From Bipolaris cookei (taxonomy: Eukaryota > Ascomycota > Dothideomycetes > Pleosporales > Pleosporaceae), in the NCBI GenBank assembly GCA_002286855.1, contig NRSV01000031.1, positions 248,001-312,000 on the forward strand: a DNA stretch of 64,000 nt, read 5' to 3'. Both the position numbers and the translations under genes were made by a program. The stretch's first letter is position 1. Every line of letters starts with the position of its first letter. A model generated the notes under the pieces. That model did no database searches. It had not been told where the DNA came from and worked only from the letters and a program-made list of their open reading frames with translations. This document shows positions 12,640-24,792 of this stretch, one piece after another.

Positions 12640-13165
12640 ATGGCGGCCAACGGGCAGCGCAACAAAGGCCTCCCGCCAAGCAAGTATCTGTGTCTTACCA
12701 TTCTCGGCTACCGCAAGCCAGGATTAAGCGAGGAGGACTATCGTCGCCACATGATAGAGGTATCCGCTCCGCTCACCAAGGATCTCATGGCGAAGCACGG
12801 AATCAAGCGTTGGACCGTTATCCACAATCCGCAAGAAACGCGGGAGCTCATGAGCGAGCTGTATGACGCACAGATGGCAAATGTGGCCGACTACGACTGC
12901 TTCAGCCAAGTCGTGTTTGAGAGCGTGGGGGATTACAAGAAGCTGCGAGAAGATCCATGGTACAAGAGCCGCCTATTTGGAGATCACGAGAAGTTTGCCG
13001 ACACCAGTCGCAGCCAGTAAGTTTGCTGATGAGCAGTAGCCTAAAGCGGAATGCGACTCATGGCTAATGGTTTGTAGGATGACGATTGGGTGGATTGAAG
13101 AGTGGGTTCACAATGGCCAAATCCGGGAGAGTATGGACGCGCCATGGCCATCGTTGCAGGGCTAA
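12640..13165 (+). CDS. EthD-domain protein, anthraquinone-pathway decarboxylase-like (TpcK type)
   Basis: In the trypacidin and monodictyphenone pathways an EthD-domain protein removes the carboxyl group from the first anthrone acid (TpcK, or the N-terminal half of MdpH). Two exons, 12640-13016 and 13078-13165, give 154 aa with the join [12 protein letters not shown]. EthD-like features are the [20 protein letters not shown] start (a dimeric ferredoxin-like fold with conserved His after the RR pair), [10 protein letters not shown], and a Trp-rich end. It is a free-standing single-domain protein here, with the oxygenase half encoded elsewhere in the cluster. Assignment to decarboxylation is by family and context. 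Confidence 0.82.
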
Positions 13166-14316
13166 CGCTTTTGGCCTAGCCAATCAGTAGGCGGGTTTAT
13201 AGTGTAATTTGTCGACTAGTAGCAAGATTTTGCCGTGTCTGGCTAGCATATCGAATGTTTTGATGACGGGTGGCATGATTTGCTGTCAAGAATGCTCTTG
13301 GCTCTTGGTACGTGAAACTATAGTAGTCTTGTGTGCCAGTGAATGTACAATTGCCACAATACGGAAGAGGACGCGACAGCTTTGCCAAAGTCAGCATAGT
13401 ACACGCGCATAGTAGTGGGTGGGGGAGAGTCGGACTCTATTCTGGTGATGCGGAAAACTATCCTGCTGACAATAATGAGTGATGGCCTACTGGGATCCGC
13501 TCTGACAAGGCAAGGCTGGAAGTTGGAAGGAAGAAAAAAAGGGCGAACTGTGGGATGGGTGACTAAGCCTGGCGTGCATGAGGCTAATCCGGAGACAGCG
13601 GCCGCTAGAAGGATTACCCCGCGATGTTACCGAGACGACGGGGCAACTCACTCACCACCTAGGCACACGTAAGGGTCCAAGGCAAAGGATTCAGGATCGC
13701 CGGGGTCCAAAAAGAGCGAGGATGTACAGTTGCAAGCAGGCTTGGGAACGCGTCGGGTGGGTCCGCGGACATGTTAGCGGTGGTACTTTGGGGCGTTCTC
13801 GACACGTGCAGGGCGATGGCTGAGTGCTAGGAGCGTCTTCGGCAGCATACGAGGTTATTTTAGTGGATAGGCCAATCAATGCCCCAGCGACGCCCTGGAT
13901 GTACAGGGCCTGACGAGTGGGTCTTATCAGGGACGTAGGCAGTGTGCATACAGAGAGGTATGTTTTGCGGTCCGCCAGCCACTGGCGACGAGGGGAACCC
14001 GGCCACTGAAGGGTGTCAGACCTGCGAGGCTGGCGATTTGCTGCACGATCCCAGGAACCATATAGCCGCACGATCGATGATTTGGGCGCAATCGAGCCGA
14101 CAGTGGCACAAGGCCGTCGCCAGAGCTGTGCACGAGCCGTGATAGGCGTTGGCTTCCCGGGCGGCGCTTGTGTAGGATTATCATCTTGGAGCAGACTGGA
14201 AGAGGCCATGATGGATACTAAAGTATGCACACTGTCCTGGCCGTCTAGGTACATACACACATGCGGAGGGCCACCCACGCTTCCAGAGGACAGAGAAGCA
14301 GCGTTGAGATTGAGAG
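13166..14316. other. Intergenic region upstream of the Zn2Cys6 regulator gene
   Basis: 1151 bp. Short GC-rich open frames occur on both strands but none resembles a protein. It should contain the regulator's promoter and 5' leader. No YTCCGAA heptamer was noticed here. Confidence 0.35.
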
Positions 14317-15978
14317 ATGTCGGCCACCACCATCACTACCACCTCCCCTACCACGGCCGGTTGCTCGCGCCCTGCTGCTGCCCGCCCCAGCGGCGGCCTC
14401 AAGGTGCGCGACTGCTGCCAGGCCTGTGCCAAATCAAAAATCCGTTGCACAAAGGAACGCCCGTCATGCTCTCGCTGTGAGAGTAAAGGCATCGAGTGCC
14501 GCTACTTGCACTGCAAGCGACCAGGACGGGTGCCAGGGAGCGGTGCACGTCGTGCAGCCTCGCTCTCTACCGACCAAACCAAGAGCCGGGCAGCCGGGAC
14601 AGCAGATGCAGGCAACACCCTCGACCATCCGACTTCTCCGTCGTCCTCGCCATATGCCAGCACTATAGCAGACCATGGTACTACCTCGCTACTCCTATCG
14701 CCTGCATCCTCGACGACACTCCCGTCCGACCGAGCCCAATGCAGCACCAGTGCCCACCACCGCGTCGACTCGTTCCAGGCGCACGCGGATGCATCCGACG
14801 CACTGCCCCTAGACTTCTTCCCACCCTTCAATCTCGACAACAGCAGTTCGGCCAATGGCGTATGGGACGATTGTCTCGACACGCTCGCCGCCATCGATGC
14901 GCCCATGTATACCGATCTCATGGACTGGAACCCCTCTGCTGCGCCCATGCCGACAGGCCTGCCGCTCGACTCGACCTTGGGCCTGGATATGCTAGACGGC
15001 AGCACTGGCTCCCAATCGCCGTTTGACCTCTTGATTCCATCAACTAGCAACTTTTCCACCGAATCAAGCTCGCGCGCGTCTTCTTCGGGATCGTTAACGT
15101 CGTCGACATCTGCAATGCCACCGTTATTTTCGTCAGCATCGTCATCAGCATCATTATCATCATCAGCATCATCATCATCGTCGTCATCAAGGCACCCAAG
15201 TCTACCGAGAGACATTGTTGCGCTAACAGCCCTACCCGGTGGCCAGACATGCAACCAGCCGGCGCATCCAGAAGCAGTAAACTCGACCGTCTTAAAAGTG
15301 GACAAGGAGATAAACTGCAACTGTCTGCATAAGGCACTTGATTTGTTCAAAGCCATCACTCAAAACCCCTGCTCGGACCCATCTGCCGTGTCCGGGAGCC
15401 CCCTGACTCAGCTCATCCTGGCCAAGAACAAACAAACGATTCAGGCCATGCTTGCTCTGGTCAACTGCAACAACTGTTGCGACGACAAGCTGCTCATTGT
15501 TGTCGCGCTGCTCATCACTATGAAGATGCTGTCATGGTACGCCTCTGCTGCTGCGCTGACGGGCGGGCCTGACGTTGGCACTAGCAACGGCATGGACAAT
15601 GTCCCCATGACTAGCGGGCACGGAAGCCCCGTATCAGCCACACCAACGGCAACGGGCCGCCACCAGCCTTGTCATCGACAAGCGAAGCAGCAAGTCTTGC
15701 GCGAACTGCACTCTGTACAACGATTGATAACTTCACTTTCGGTCAGGCTAAAGGATCTCGATCCTCACCATGCTGACTCACTGCCGGCGCAAAATGAACT
15801 AGAGCGCAGTTATTATGGCCGCAGGCGCACGATGCCCACGACGCTCTTTCGGCCAAATGCCATGGATATGCCACTCATGCCTCTCTCAGCCCGTACACTC
15901 GAGGCGGTCGAAGTGGACGCCCGCAGTAGTCTCGGCTTTCTATCTGCAGCCGTCAGGAATGCGCTCAAGGAGAGTTGA
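14317..15978 (+). CDS. Zn2Cys6 transcription factor, AflR/MdpE-like pathway regulator
   Basis: Probable pathway-specific activator of the surrounding genes. A single exon encodes 553 aa. The binuclear zinc cluster is at residues 34-61 with exact C-x2-C-x6-C-x6-C-x2-C-x6-C spacing (CQACAKSKIRC ... CSRCESKGIEC), followed by the basic KRPGR linker typical of AflR. The centre has a serine-rich stretch encoded by TCA/TCG/TCC repeats at about 15100-15190. The C-terminal half has the AflR-family pattern: a Cys-rich NCNCLHKALDL, then AMLALVNCNNCCDDK and a hydrophobic ITMKMLSWY. Finding this with an AflS-like gene nearby repeats the AflR/AflS pairing. Confidence 0.87.
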   Translation: MSATTITTTSPTTAGCSRPAAARPSGGLKVRDCCQACAKSKIRCTKERPSCSRCESKGIECRYLHCKRPGRVPGSGARRAASLSTDQTKSRAAGTADAGNTLDHPTSPSSSPYASTIADHGTTSLLLSPASSTTLPSDRAQCSTSAHHRVDSFQAHADASDALPLDFFPPFNLDNSSSANGVWDDCLDTLAAIDAPMYTDLMDWNPSAAPMPTGLPLDSTLGLDMLDGSTGSQSPFDLLIPSTSNFSTESSSRASSSGSLTSSTSAMPPLFSSASSSASLSSSASSSSSSSRHPSLPRDIVALTALPGGQTCNQPAHPEAVNSTVLKVDKEINCNCLHKALDLFKAITQNPCSDPSAVSGSPLTQLILAKNKQTIQAMLALVNCNNCCDDKLLIVVALLITMKMLSWYASAAALTGGPDVGTSNGMDNVPMTSGHGSPVSATPTATGRHQPCHRQAKQQVLRELHSVQRLITSLSVRLKDLDPHHADSLPAQNELERSYYGRRRTMPTTLFRPNAMDMPLMPLSARTLEAVEVDARSSLGFLSAAVRNALKES

Positions 15979-17031
15979 GTCGGTGGTATCGCCCGTTTCA
16001 CCATTTCCGCATCAAACGCGGTTTAATACGTTGTCTCCTTTTTTCTTTCCTTTTCTTTTCCTTTGTATACGGTACTAGCTAACTTATACCACATTTCCGG
16101 TTTTTGGTGGAATATGATACGCATTTTCTTTCCATGCATACTCGCACTGGGTTTGTACCTGGGTTGTGATTTAAGGATGCGACGCTGCAGGTAGTGGCAC
16201 AAAGAAGTTTTCATTGGCACGGCATGCACCTACATAGGTTGTAGGGCGAATGGCGCAGGACATGGGCACGGCGCAGCAAGATGTTTATATTCATCGGTCT
16301 CTATGGCCAGTTACCCACTCATGCATAGTACATAGAGTCATAGACATCACAGTCATGGTGGCGGTGAGGTATGTTTCATGCATATGTGCGGCACAGATAG
16401 CAAGCCCACGCCACAGACGGCGATGCTTTGCGTCAAATGTAGATAGATACATGTCAAAAGACAATTTCACCATGAATCAAGGCACTGTGTGATGTTGTGC
16501 AACCAATAGAGGCTTGGCAAGCTTGCCGCATGTTGCTGGTGCGTGCTCGCTTCTAGGCAATGATCGGCAGCACCCGTGGCGGGCTCGGTGTCCACGGGCC
16601 CCGTAGCCATGATCGTCACCACCTCCCACTCTACGACTACGTCCAAGGTCCACCGCCAAACCTTGTCCATTTGCCGTGCCGTCATGTTGTAAACGCTTGT
16701 TAGTGCCCGAAATCACATGCGTTAGGCTTCGCTCGGCACCCGCGGTGTCCATGTTCCATGTACCGGCTCGTGTATACGCCGCCGCATTGGTCGGCATACC
16801 ACTGTAGCACTGCAGCCTCATGCCCTGGCATTTTCCACATGTATCCGATCTCCAGATTGGTGATCCTTTTTCACCATCGGGATGTCCGATACACTCAACC
16901 CCGAAAGAGTTTCCTATAATATATGTCTTGAGCAACATGTCCAAGTCGTCCATTGCTAATCCGCATCATCTGCTCTTTGTCATTCTTGCCTGCTTGTTAC
17001 TCGTATTGTTGTCCGACTGAAGTTTTTCACC
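15979..17031. promoter_or_regulatory. Intergenic region, regulator gene to ABC transporter gene
   Basis: 1053 bp. It holds the transporter promoter, with TCCGAT cores at about 16845 and 16880 but no full YTCCGAA. A 158-codon minus-strand open frame was considered and rejected. Confidence 0.35.
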
Positions 17032-20000
17032 ATGGACGCCCAGGGCAGACCAGCCTCTGTCCCGGGAGAACTTGCTGGCAGCGATGTAAACGTATCCACT
17101 CAGTACTCTATACCCCCTTCGCCCACCAAAAAACACCAACAAGATGAAGTCAAAGATTTGGAAGATGGCGCAGACCAGAGTTCAACAAACACTCAGGTTG
17201 AGCAATGGAGGCTGGTCAAAGATCTTAAATACTTTGACATCAATAATCAAGCCAGCAGCCGCAAGCTGGGCGTCACATGGAAAAACCTCAGTGTCAGCGT
17301 AGTTCCTGCCGATGAGCGATTCAAGGAGAACATTCTCAGTCAGTTTAATCTTCTCCAGCTCGTCAAGGATCTTCGCGCAAAACCAGCCCTGAAGCCCATT
17401 CTTGAATCCAGCTCTGGATGTGTTCGTCCCGGAGAGATGCTTCTTGTTTTGGGGCGTCCAGGCTCTGGATGCACCACTTTACTCAAAATGCTAGCCAACA
17501 AGCGTAATGGGTATGTACCGCACAGCTGAGCCCACTACAAAACTGACCATATGCTCCCAGATATGCACAAGTAGATGGCGAAGTTTGTTATGGATCTCTC
17601 GACGCCGAACAAGCCAAGCAATACTCTGGTAGTATTGTCATCAACAACGAGGAGGAACTGTTCTACCCAACCCTCACCGTTGGCGAGACCATGGACTTTG
17701 CTACTCGTCTTAATATGCCTGCCAACCTCGAAGGAAATGGATCCAGCCGCACCGAGGCCCGGCGCAACTTCAAGCAATTCCTCCTCAATTCGATGGGCAT
17801 TGCACACACAGAGGGTACAAAGGTCGGTGACGCATACGTGCGAGGTGTCTCTGGTGGCGAGCGAAAGCGAGTCTCTATCATCGAAACTCTCGCGACACGT
17901 GGCAGTGTTGCATGTTGGGACAACTCAACACGAGGCCTGGATGCCTCCACTGCTCTCGAATATGTCCGCGCACTGCGATGCCTGACAGACACCATGGGCA
18001 TGTCCACTATTGTCACTCTATACCAAGCTGGCAACAGTATCTACGACCTGTTTGATAAGGTCCTTGTCCTCGACCAGGGCAAGCAGATCTACTACGGTTC
18101 CCGTGAGGAAGCTCGGCCTTTTATGGAGAGCCTCGGGTTCATCTGTGGAGATGGGGCAAACGTCGCAGATTATCTCACTGGTGTCACTGTGCCCAATGAA
18201 CGACAAATCAAGCCTGATTTTGAAACTACCTTTCCTCGTAAGAATACCGATATACGATATGCCTATGAACAGTCGACTATCAAGGCTAAGATGGATCAAG
18301 AACTCGATTATCCATTTACGGAAGAGGCCAAGGCCACTACACAGGCATTCGTCAAATCTGTCATAGCAGAGAAATCTGGACAGCTTCCAAAGTCGTCGCC
18401 CATGACTGTCTCGTTCTCCGATCAAGTCAAGGCTTGCGTAGTCCGTCAATACCAAGTTCTGTGGGGAGACAAACCGAGTCTGATCATGAGGCAAGCGACC
18501 AACATCATTCAAGCTTTGATTTCTGGATCGCTCTTCTACAATGCACCAGACAACACTGCTGGTCTGTTCCTCAAGTCCGGCGCTCTGTTCCTTTCTCTCC
18601 TGTTCAACGCACTTTTCACCCTTTCAGAGGTTAACGACTCGTTCATTGGTCGTCCCATCTTGGCCAAGCAGAAGAACTTTGCGTTTTTCAACCCAGCTGC
18701 TTTTTGCATTGCACAAGTTGCGGCTGATATTCCGATTTTAATCTTTCAAACGGCTTCTTTTGTCTTGATCGTTTACTGGATGACTGCATTGAAGGAGACT
18801 GCTACTGCATTCTTCACCAATTGGTTCATTGTCTACGCTGTCACTTTGGCCATGACTGCCATGATGAGGACAATTGGCGCAGGCTTTCCCTCGTTCAATT
18901 CTGCATCCAAAGTTTCGGGCTTCGCTATCACTGCGACAATTGTCTACATGGGTACGTAATCGCTAAATCTTCGATCAGGAACATTTCACTAATTTGCCTA
19001 GGATACGAAATACCAAAGCCTGACATGCACCCATGGTTTGTCTGGGTCTACTGGATCAATCCTTTGGCATATGGATTTGAGGCTGTCATGGCAAACGAGT
19101 ATGACGGAACTACCATCCCATGCGTCTACGACAACCTCATTCCGAACTACCTACCTCAGTACCAGGATCCAAACGCACAGTCCTGTGCGGGTATCCGCGG
19201 CGCGCGACGTGGCGCAACTTCGCTCAGCGGACAAGAATACTTGGACAGTCTGTCCTACTCTCCATCAAACATCTGGCGTAATGTGGGAATCCTTTTCGCA
19301 TGGTGGCTTCTATTCATTGCCTGCACAATCATCTTTACCCTTTATTGGAATGACACCTCGAGCTCAAATACTGCCTACATCCCACGCGAAAAGCAGAAGT
19401 ATGTCCAAAGACTTCGCGCACTTCAGACTCAGGATGAGGAATCTCTGCAAACCGAAAAGATCACGCCTAACAATGAAACGCTTGGTACTACAGATGGTGC
19501 AAATGACAAGCTAGGCACCAGTCTTATTCGCAACACCTCGATCTTTACTTGGCGCAATCTGACCTACACCGTCAAGACCCCTTCAGGCGATCGTACTCTT
19601 CTCAACAACGTCCATGGCTATGTCAAACCCGGTATGCTTGGTGCCCTCATGGGATCCTCTGGTGCGGGCAAAACAACACTACTGGATGTTCTTGCCCAAC
19701 GAAAGACGGCTGGAACAATCAAAGGTGAAATCTTGGTTGACGGTCGACCCCTGCCAATTTCTTTTCAACGATCTGCCGGGTACTGCGAACAGCTTGACGT
19801 TCATGATGCTTACTCTACTGTACGAGAGGCTCTTGAATTCTCGGCCCTGCTCCGTCAAAGCCGCGATACTCCTATTGAGGAGAAGCTCGCATACGTGGAT
19901 ACCATAATTGATCTGCTTGAACTACACGACCTTCAGAATACGCTTATCGGAACTGTGGGTGCTGGACTTTCGGTCGAGCAGCGCAAGCGTGTCACTATCG

Positions 20001-21448
20001 CAGTTGAACTTGTTTCCAAGCCGTCTATTCTCATCTTCCTTGATGAGCCAACCTCTGGTTTAGATGGTCAGGCAGCTTTCAACACTGTTCGCTTCCTTCG
20101 AAAACTCGCCGACGTCGGTCAAGCAGTACTAGTCACCATCCACCAACCCTCAGCCTTGCTCTTCGCACAATTCGACGTCCTCCTTCTCCTCGCCAGCGGC
20201 GGCAAGACAGTCTACTTTGGTGAGATTGGCGACAACGCCGACAAGATCAAGGAGTACTTTGGCCGCTATGGTGCACCCTGCCCACGCGGCGCCAACCCAG
20301 CAGAACACATGATCGACGTCGTGAGTGGCTACCAACCCAGCGGCAAAGACTGGCACGAAGTCTGGCTCAACTCGCCCGAATCTGCCGCCCTCAACTCTCA
20401 CCTCGACAAACTCATTTCCGATGCCGCCAGAAAAGAACCCGGCACCAAAGATGACGGCCACGAATTTGCCACAACCTTCTGGACGCAGACCAAACTCGTC
20501 ACGCACCGCATGAACGTCAGCTTCTTCCGTGACACAGCCTACTTCAACAACAAGCTCCTCCTCCACGGCGGTGTCGCCTTCTTCATCGGCTTCACCTTCT
20601 GGCAAATCGGGTCCTCGGTCGGCGACCAAAAATACATACTCTTCTCCATCTTCCAGTACATCTTCGTTGCCCCCGGTGTAATCGCGCAACTGCAACCCAT
20701 CTTCCTCGAGCGCCGCGACGTCTACGAAACACGGGAGAAGAAATCCAAAATGTACTCCTGGCAAGCCTTCGTCACCGCGCTCATCGTATCCGAGATGCCA
20801 TATCTCATCATCTGCGCAGTGCTGTACTACCTCGTCTTCTACTTCGCATCCGGACTCCCGACCGATCCCAGCAGCGCAGGCGCCGTCTTCTTCGTCTTCC
20901 TCATCTACCAATTCATCTACACGGGCTTCGGCCAATTCGTCGCCGCCTACGCCCCCAACGCCGTCTTCGCCTCCCTCGTCAACCCCCTCTTACTCGCTGT
21001 CCTCTGCTGCTTCTGCGGCGTCCTTATCCCCTACAACAACATCCAGGAGTTCTGGCGCTACTGGATTTACTACCTTGATCCGTTTAAGTACCTGATTGGG
21101 TCGCTGCTCGTGTTTACGGATTGGGACTGGAAGATTGAGTGTAAGGAGAGTGAGTTTGCCATTTTCAATCCCCCAGGCGGCGGCAATCAGACGTGTGGGG
21201 AGTACCTTGAGGCGTGGCTCCAGGGGCCGGGCAGACGCACGAATCTGGTCAATCCCGAGGCGACGGCGGAGTGTCGCGTTTGTCAGTATACGTGGGGGAG
21301 GGATTACCTTGCTACTGTTAATTTGACGGAGAAGTATTTTGGGTGGAGGGATGCAGGGATTTGTATTATTTTTTCGTTGTCGGGGTATGCGCTTGTTTAT
21401 TTTTTCATGAAGTTGAGGACGAAAGCAAGTAAGAAGGCGGAGCAGTAG
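17032..21448 (+). CDS. PDR-type (ABC-G) multidrug ABC transporter
   Basis: Full-length pleiotropic drug resistance exporter of the plasma membrane, 1438 aa, arranged NBD1-TMD1-NBD2-TMD2. Exons 17032-17510, 17561-18951 and 19002-21448 join in frame. NBD1 shows the PDR hallmark degenerate sites: Walker [10 protein letters not shown] (Cys for Lys) and Walker B-like [16 protein letters not shown]2 is canonical: Walker [10 protein letters not shown], signature LSVEQRKR and Walker [14 protein letters not shown] segments such as [18 protein letters not shown] follow the family pattern. Its position beside the pathway regulator suggests export of, or protection against, the cluster product. A general drug pump is the alternative. 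Confidence 0.92.
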
Positions 21449-22427
21449 GGGTGTGTTGGTGGGTGGTGGATGATTGGCGAGAGGTGGCGAAAGAGAAGGG
21501 GTAAATGACTTGCATGTTTTTTTTCTTTTCGTGCTCGTTACTGTGGCATTTACATGCGTTTTTCTCTTTTTTGAAAAACAAAGGACTATCTTTGTCTTTG
21601 AGGATACGGATATTTAATACCAATTTCATATATTAGAATACAAGATATACAATTGCTGTCCATATAAGTAATAAGGTTACAGCGATCGGATGGCTCGGAA
21701 GCTCTACCCCGCATACAGCAGAGAGTATACGAAGAGAACCTTGTACGTACGTAGATAGGAAAGAAGAATAAGAATTCTGAATACACACACACCTGTCTTC
21801 TTGGCAACCCTCCTACATTCGTGCAAACCCTCTTTAGCCCCGCGCGCACATGCTTCGTACCTTGCTGTTTGCACCCGGTCCACGCTTATGCTAGCTAGCT
21901 ATAGAGCCCATTCGATAATTACTATATTTAGATTTCAAGCAACTAATGATGAAAACGGTGATTGTGAAAAAAGTAAGAATATTGAAGAACATGATGCTAT
22001 ACGGTTAGATTTTGATGGACGAAAAGATGAGATTGGGTATTGCTACGGGTGGTACATACTTGATTTGTTCGTGTACGACAGAAAAGACAAAGATCCATCT
22101 TATAGGTTTACCAGGATATTGATAGTTGGTTGGGTGACGGCTTACTGAGAACCCCGTTGTGTTGCATTGTCGAGTGCTATTCTTTCTTTACAATTCAAAT
22201 CTGTATGGTGGTACTCTGCGCAATCTAATCGCATCACTTGCTCCAGCAGCGCAATCTCACGCTGATGAAAATTTGTTGCAAAACAGCTTTAAGAAGGCAA
22301 CGATTCCATATCTAGTCTCACACACCAACTTACTCGCTGCGACGAAAACCTAACAAGGAAAAACATTTATTCTAAATATAACAATAGCTTCTCGTTTCCA
22401 TTAAAATATCGCCTTACTACAAATTTT
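21449..22427. other. Convergent intergenic region, ABC transporter / ketoreductase
   Basis: 979 bp holding both 3' ends and repeat copy 1 (21658-21915). Outside the repeat it is AT-rich with no recognisable gene. Confidence 0.4.
21658..21915 (+). repeat. Short dispersed repeat, copy 1 of 3
   Basis: About 258 bp, sharing its whole length with copies at 29109-29365 and 37380-37655. The best-conserved block runs from CCTCTTTAGCCCCGCGCGCA to GCTAGCTAGCTA near the right end. The left side begins GTCCATATAAG and the right side ends GAGCCCATTC. It is preceded by AATTGCT and followed by AATTACT, a possible imperfect target-site duplication. No credible coding capacity, so a nonautonomous element (MITE or SINE). 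It lies 210 bp after the transporter stop. Confidence 0.8.
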
Positions 22428-23240
22428 CTACGCCGCACCACCATCCAGAGTAAGAACCTTACCATTAACCCACTCACCCTCCTTGCTAACTAGGAAACCA
22501 ACCACATTCGCAACATCCTGTGGAAACCCATTCCTATGCAACGGCGACGCATGGGCCGCCATCTGCTGGCGCTGCTCAGCCGTATAATCTGACCCATTCG
22601 GAATATAATGATGCGAAACCTCATGAAACATATCCGTCACCGTACCCCCCGGCGCAACCGCATTAACCGTGATCTTCTTATCACCACAGTCCTTTGAGAA
22701 GATGCGCACAAACGAGTCAATAGCGCCCTTGGACCCGGAATATAACGAGTGCTTCGGCACGCTAAAGTCGCGGGAAGTGTTGGATGAAGTCAGGATAATG
22801 CGGCCGCCCTCTGTCAAATGACGATACGCTTCGCGGGCAACGAAGAACTGGCCACGCGTATTGAGGCTGAATACGCGATCGAATTCTTCTTCCGTGACAT
22901 CCTTCAAATGCCCAAAGCTTACAACACCAGAGTTACTAACGGCGATGTCGAGATGGCCAAAGTACGCGACGGCTTCATCGAAGAGTCTGACGATGTCTGG
23001 GACTTGGCGTATGTCGGCTTTGATGGCGATGGCGTCGCTGCCCAGGGCTTTGATTTCTGAGACTACTTTTTCGGCATCTTTAGTGGAGTTGGCGTAGTTG
23101 ACGACGACTTTGGCGCCCAGACGGCCCAGGTGCGTGGCTACTGCGGCGCCGATGCCGCGGCCGGAGCCGGTGACGAGGGCGACTTTGCCGTCGAGGCGGC
23201 CGGGGATGTAGGTGTCGGGTGTGCTTTCTATGTGTGGCAT
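22428..23240 (-). CDS. SDR ketoreductase, MdpC/versicolorin-reductase/THN-reductase type
   Basis: NADPH-dependent reductase of polyhydroxy-naphthalene or anthraquinone substrates; MdpC reduces emodin hydroquinone on the way to chrysophanol. One exon, 270 aa, which is the normal length. The cofactor motif is TGSGRGIG at residues 24-31, the NSGV motif at 103-106, and the catalytic YSGSK at 167-171 with serine near 152. The N-terminal [21 protein letters not shown] is characteristic of this subgroup. It is divergent from the NmrA-like gene. The close THN reductase of melanin synthesis is the alternative, but the neighbours favour the anthraquinone role. Confidence 0.88.
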   Translation of the reverse strand: MPHIESTPDTYIPGRLDGKVALVTGSGRGIGAAVATHLGRLGAKVVVNYANSTKDAEKVVSEIKALGSDAIAIKADIRQVPDIVRLFDEAVAYFGHLDIAVSNSGVVSFGHLKDVTEEEFDRVFSLNTRGQFFVAREAYRHLTEGGRIILTSSNTSRDFSVPKHSLYSGSKGAIDSFVRIFSKDCGDKKITVNAVAPGGTVTDMFHEVSHHYIPNGSDYTAEQRQQMAAHASPLHRNGFPQDVANVVGFLVSKEGEWVNGKVLTLDGGAA

Positions 23241-24003
23241 TCTGGAGATGGGGTTGATGATTGAAAAGGGGGTGATTTAGAGGTAAAGAATCAGTCTAGA
23301 GATTAAGATGTTGTTGAATGATGTATGGTTGTGAGATGATAGAGTTTATGTATACATTATGTGCTGTTGTTAGGCTGATACAGGCCGTAGATGGATTTAG
23401 AGGTGGTTCATTGTGTATACTTTCCAGCCTTGCTTACTTGCAGCATACCGCAGCAAAGGCATGTACACGAGATCAACATTAGTCCGATATCCGATGATTA
23501 GGTTTGGAAGGGTCGAGGTTGTTGGGTGTCGTTGTTCTAGGGCCTCGGGTTCATGCGACGGCACGGAACGATGGGTTTCTCCCGATCAAGAGTTCGGAAC
23601 GAGCCAAGTTGCTTTGTCCAAGGCCCAATACCAGGGCTATCCTGGATCGGGCTATGATCTTCTGATCGCCTAAGCGCTAGATTGTAATGATTTTCCATAG
23701 AAGAACTGTGATTTGGCCTTGACAGCCACTTCGATTCGGAAAAGTAGCATGCGCTTCAATTCCAGAGAGATCTTTGTGCCGGTGATCGGAACGCCTGATG
23801 GTATTCTCTCGGTGGATCTTTTCAACCAATGAACCCGGCATAATGTCTGCACTCTTCATAAAACTTCCACGATCATTTCTATTAAATGCCATCGAGAATG
23901 AATACAATGGAGTTGAGTCAGTCAATCTCCAAAGCAATTACTAAACCAAGTGGAGCGGCTCTCTCCTCAACTTAATTCAAACATACAATTATACTCCGCC
24001 AAA
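23241..24003. promoter_or_regulatory. Divergent promoter, ketoreductase / NmrA-like gene
   Basis: 763 bp with no gene. It holds two TTCGGAA heptamers (23593-23599 and 23735-23741), the exact complement of the TTCCGAA found in the PKS promoter. Confidence 0.5.
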
Positions 24004-24792
24004 ATGGTGGCGTATGCAGTTCTTGGTGCCACTGGCAACTGCGGCACTGCCCTCCTCGAGCTTCTTATCAAAAACACCGATGCCAAAGTCAAAGCCTACT
24101 GCCGCAACAAAGACAAGCTCTTCAGACTAGTCCCAGAAGTCGCAAACAACCCAAGGGTCGAAGTATACACTGGCAGCATTCTAGATGCCGATCTGCTCGG
24201 CAAGGCAATGTACGGCTGCAAAGCCGTCTTTCTTACAGCTACCACCAATGACAACGTGCCTGGATGCCACATCAGCCAAGACCTCGCGCACACCGTTATC
24301 AAAGCGCTAGAAAAGACAAAGTCTGAGGGAAACCAGGCTCCACCAATGCCAAGACTGGTGTTGCTGTCCTCCGCCACCATTGACCCATGGATCAGCCGAA
24401 AGAACCCATGGGTCAACGCCATTGTTCGTCGATCTGCATGGCACGTGTACCGGGACTTGGAGCTTGCTGAAGAGTTCCTCCGAAAGCACGAAGACTGGGT
24501 CAAGTGCGTTTATATCAAGCCGGGAGGTCTGTCGGTAGATGTGCAGAGGGGCCATAGACTCACTTTGGACGACGAAGAATCGTTTGTTTCGTATCTCGAT
24601 ATTGCGGCTGGTATGATTGAAACGGCGGAGGACGACGAGGGCAGGTGGGACAACAGGAATGTTGGCGTGGTGAATACGGGTGGCAAGGCCAAGTTCCCCA
24701 AGGGTACGCCCAAGTGCATCATATGTGGATTATTGTCGTACTATTTTCCTTTCTTGCACTCTTATCTGCCATCTGGTACGGGGCCTGCGTAG
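24004..24792 (+). CDS. NmrA-like NAD(P)-binding oxidoreductase (MdpK/AflX-like)
   Basis: Atypical SDR with an N-terminal Rossmann motif [10 protein letters not shown], 262 aa from the first methionine (MVAYAVLG). Typical family features are the absent YxxxK triad, the [10 protein letters not shown] segment and the late [11 protein letters not shown]. Relatives take part in aflatoxin and monodictyphenone synthesis (AflX, MdpK), acting on anthraquinone-derived intermediates together with MdpB and MdpC homologues, which here flank it on both sides. Precise reaction not readable from sequence. Confidence 0.8.
   Translation: MVAYAVLGATGNCGTALLELLIKNTDAKVKAYCRNKDKLFRLVPEVANNPRVEVYTGSILDADLLGKAMYGCKAVFLTATTNDNVPGCHISQDLAHTVIKALEKTKSEGNQAPPMPRLVLLSSATIDPWISRKNPWVNAIVRRSAWHVYRDLELAEEFLRKHEDWVKCVYIKPGGLSVDVQRGHRLTLDDEESFVSYLDIAAGMIETAEDDEGRWDNRNVGVVNTGGKAKFPKGTPKCIICGLLSYYFPFLHSYLPSGTGPA

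Noticed and set aside
14502..15359. 285-codon open frame antisense to the zinc-cluster regulator with a long Asp run
   Set aside because: The Asp run is the reverse complement of the serine repeat codons of the regulator; no domain is present.
16477..16953. 158-codon minus-strand open frame between the regulator and the transporter
   Set aside because: No recognisable domain, Gly/Arg/His-rich composition typical of chance frames in GC-rich DNA, and no supporting splice structure.
20150..20935. 261-codon open frame antisense to the ABC transporter
   Set aside because: Acidic, Val/Gly/Glu-rich translation typical of the reverse strand of a codon-biased gene; the plus strand is clearly the transporter NBD2/TMD2.
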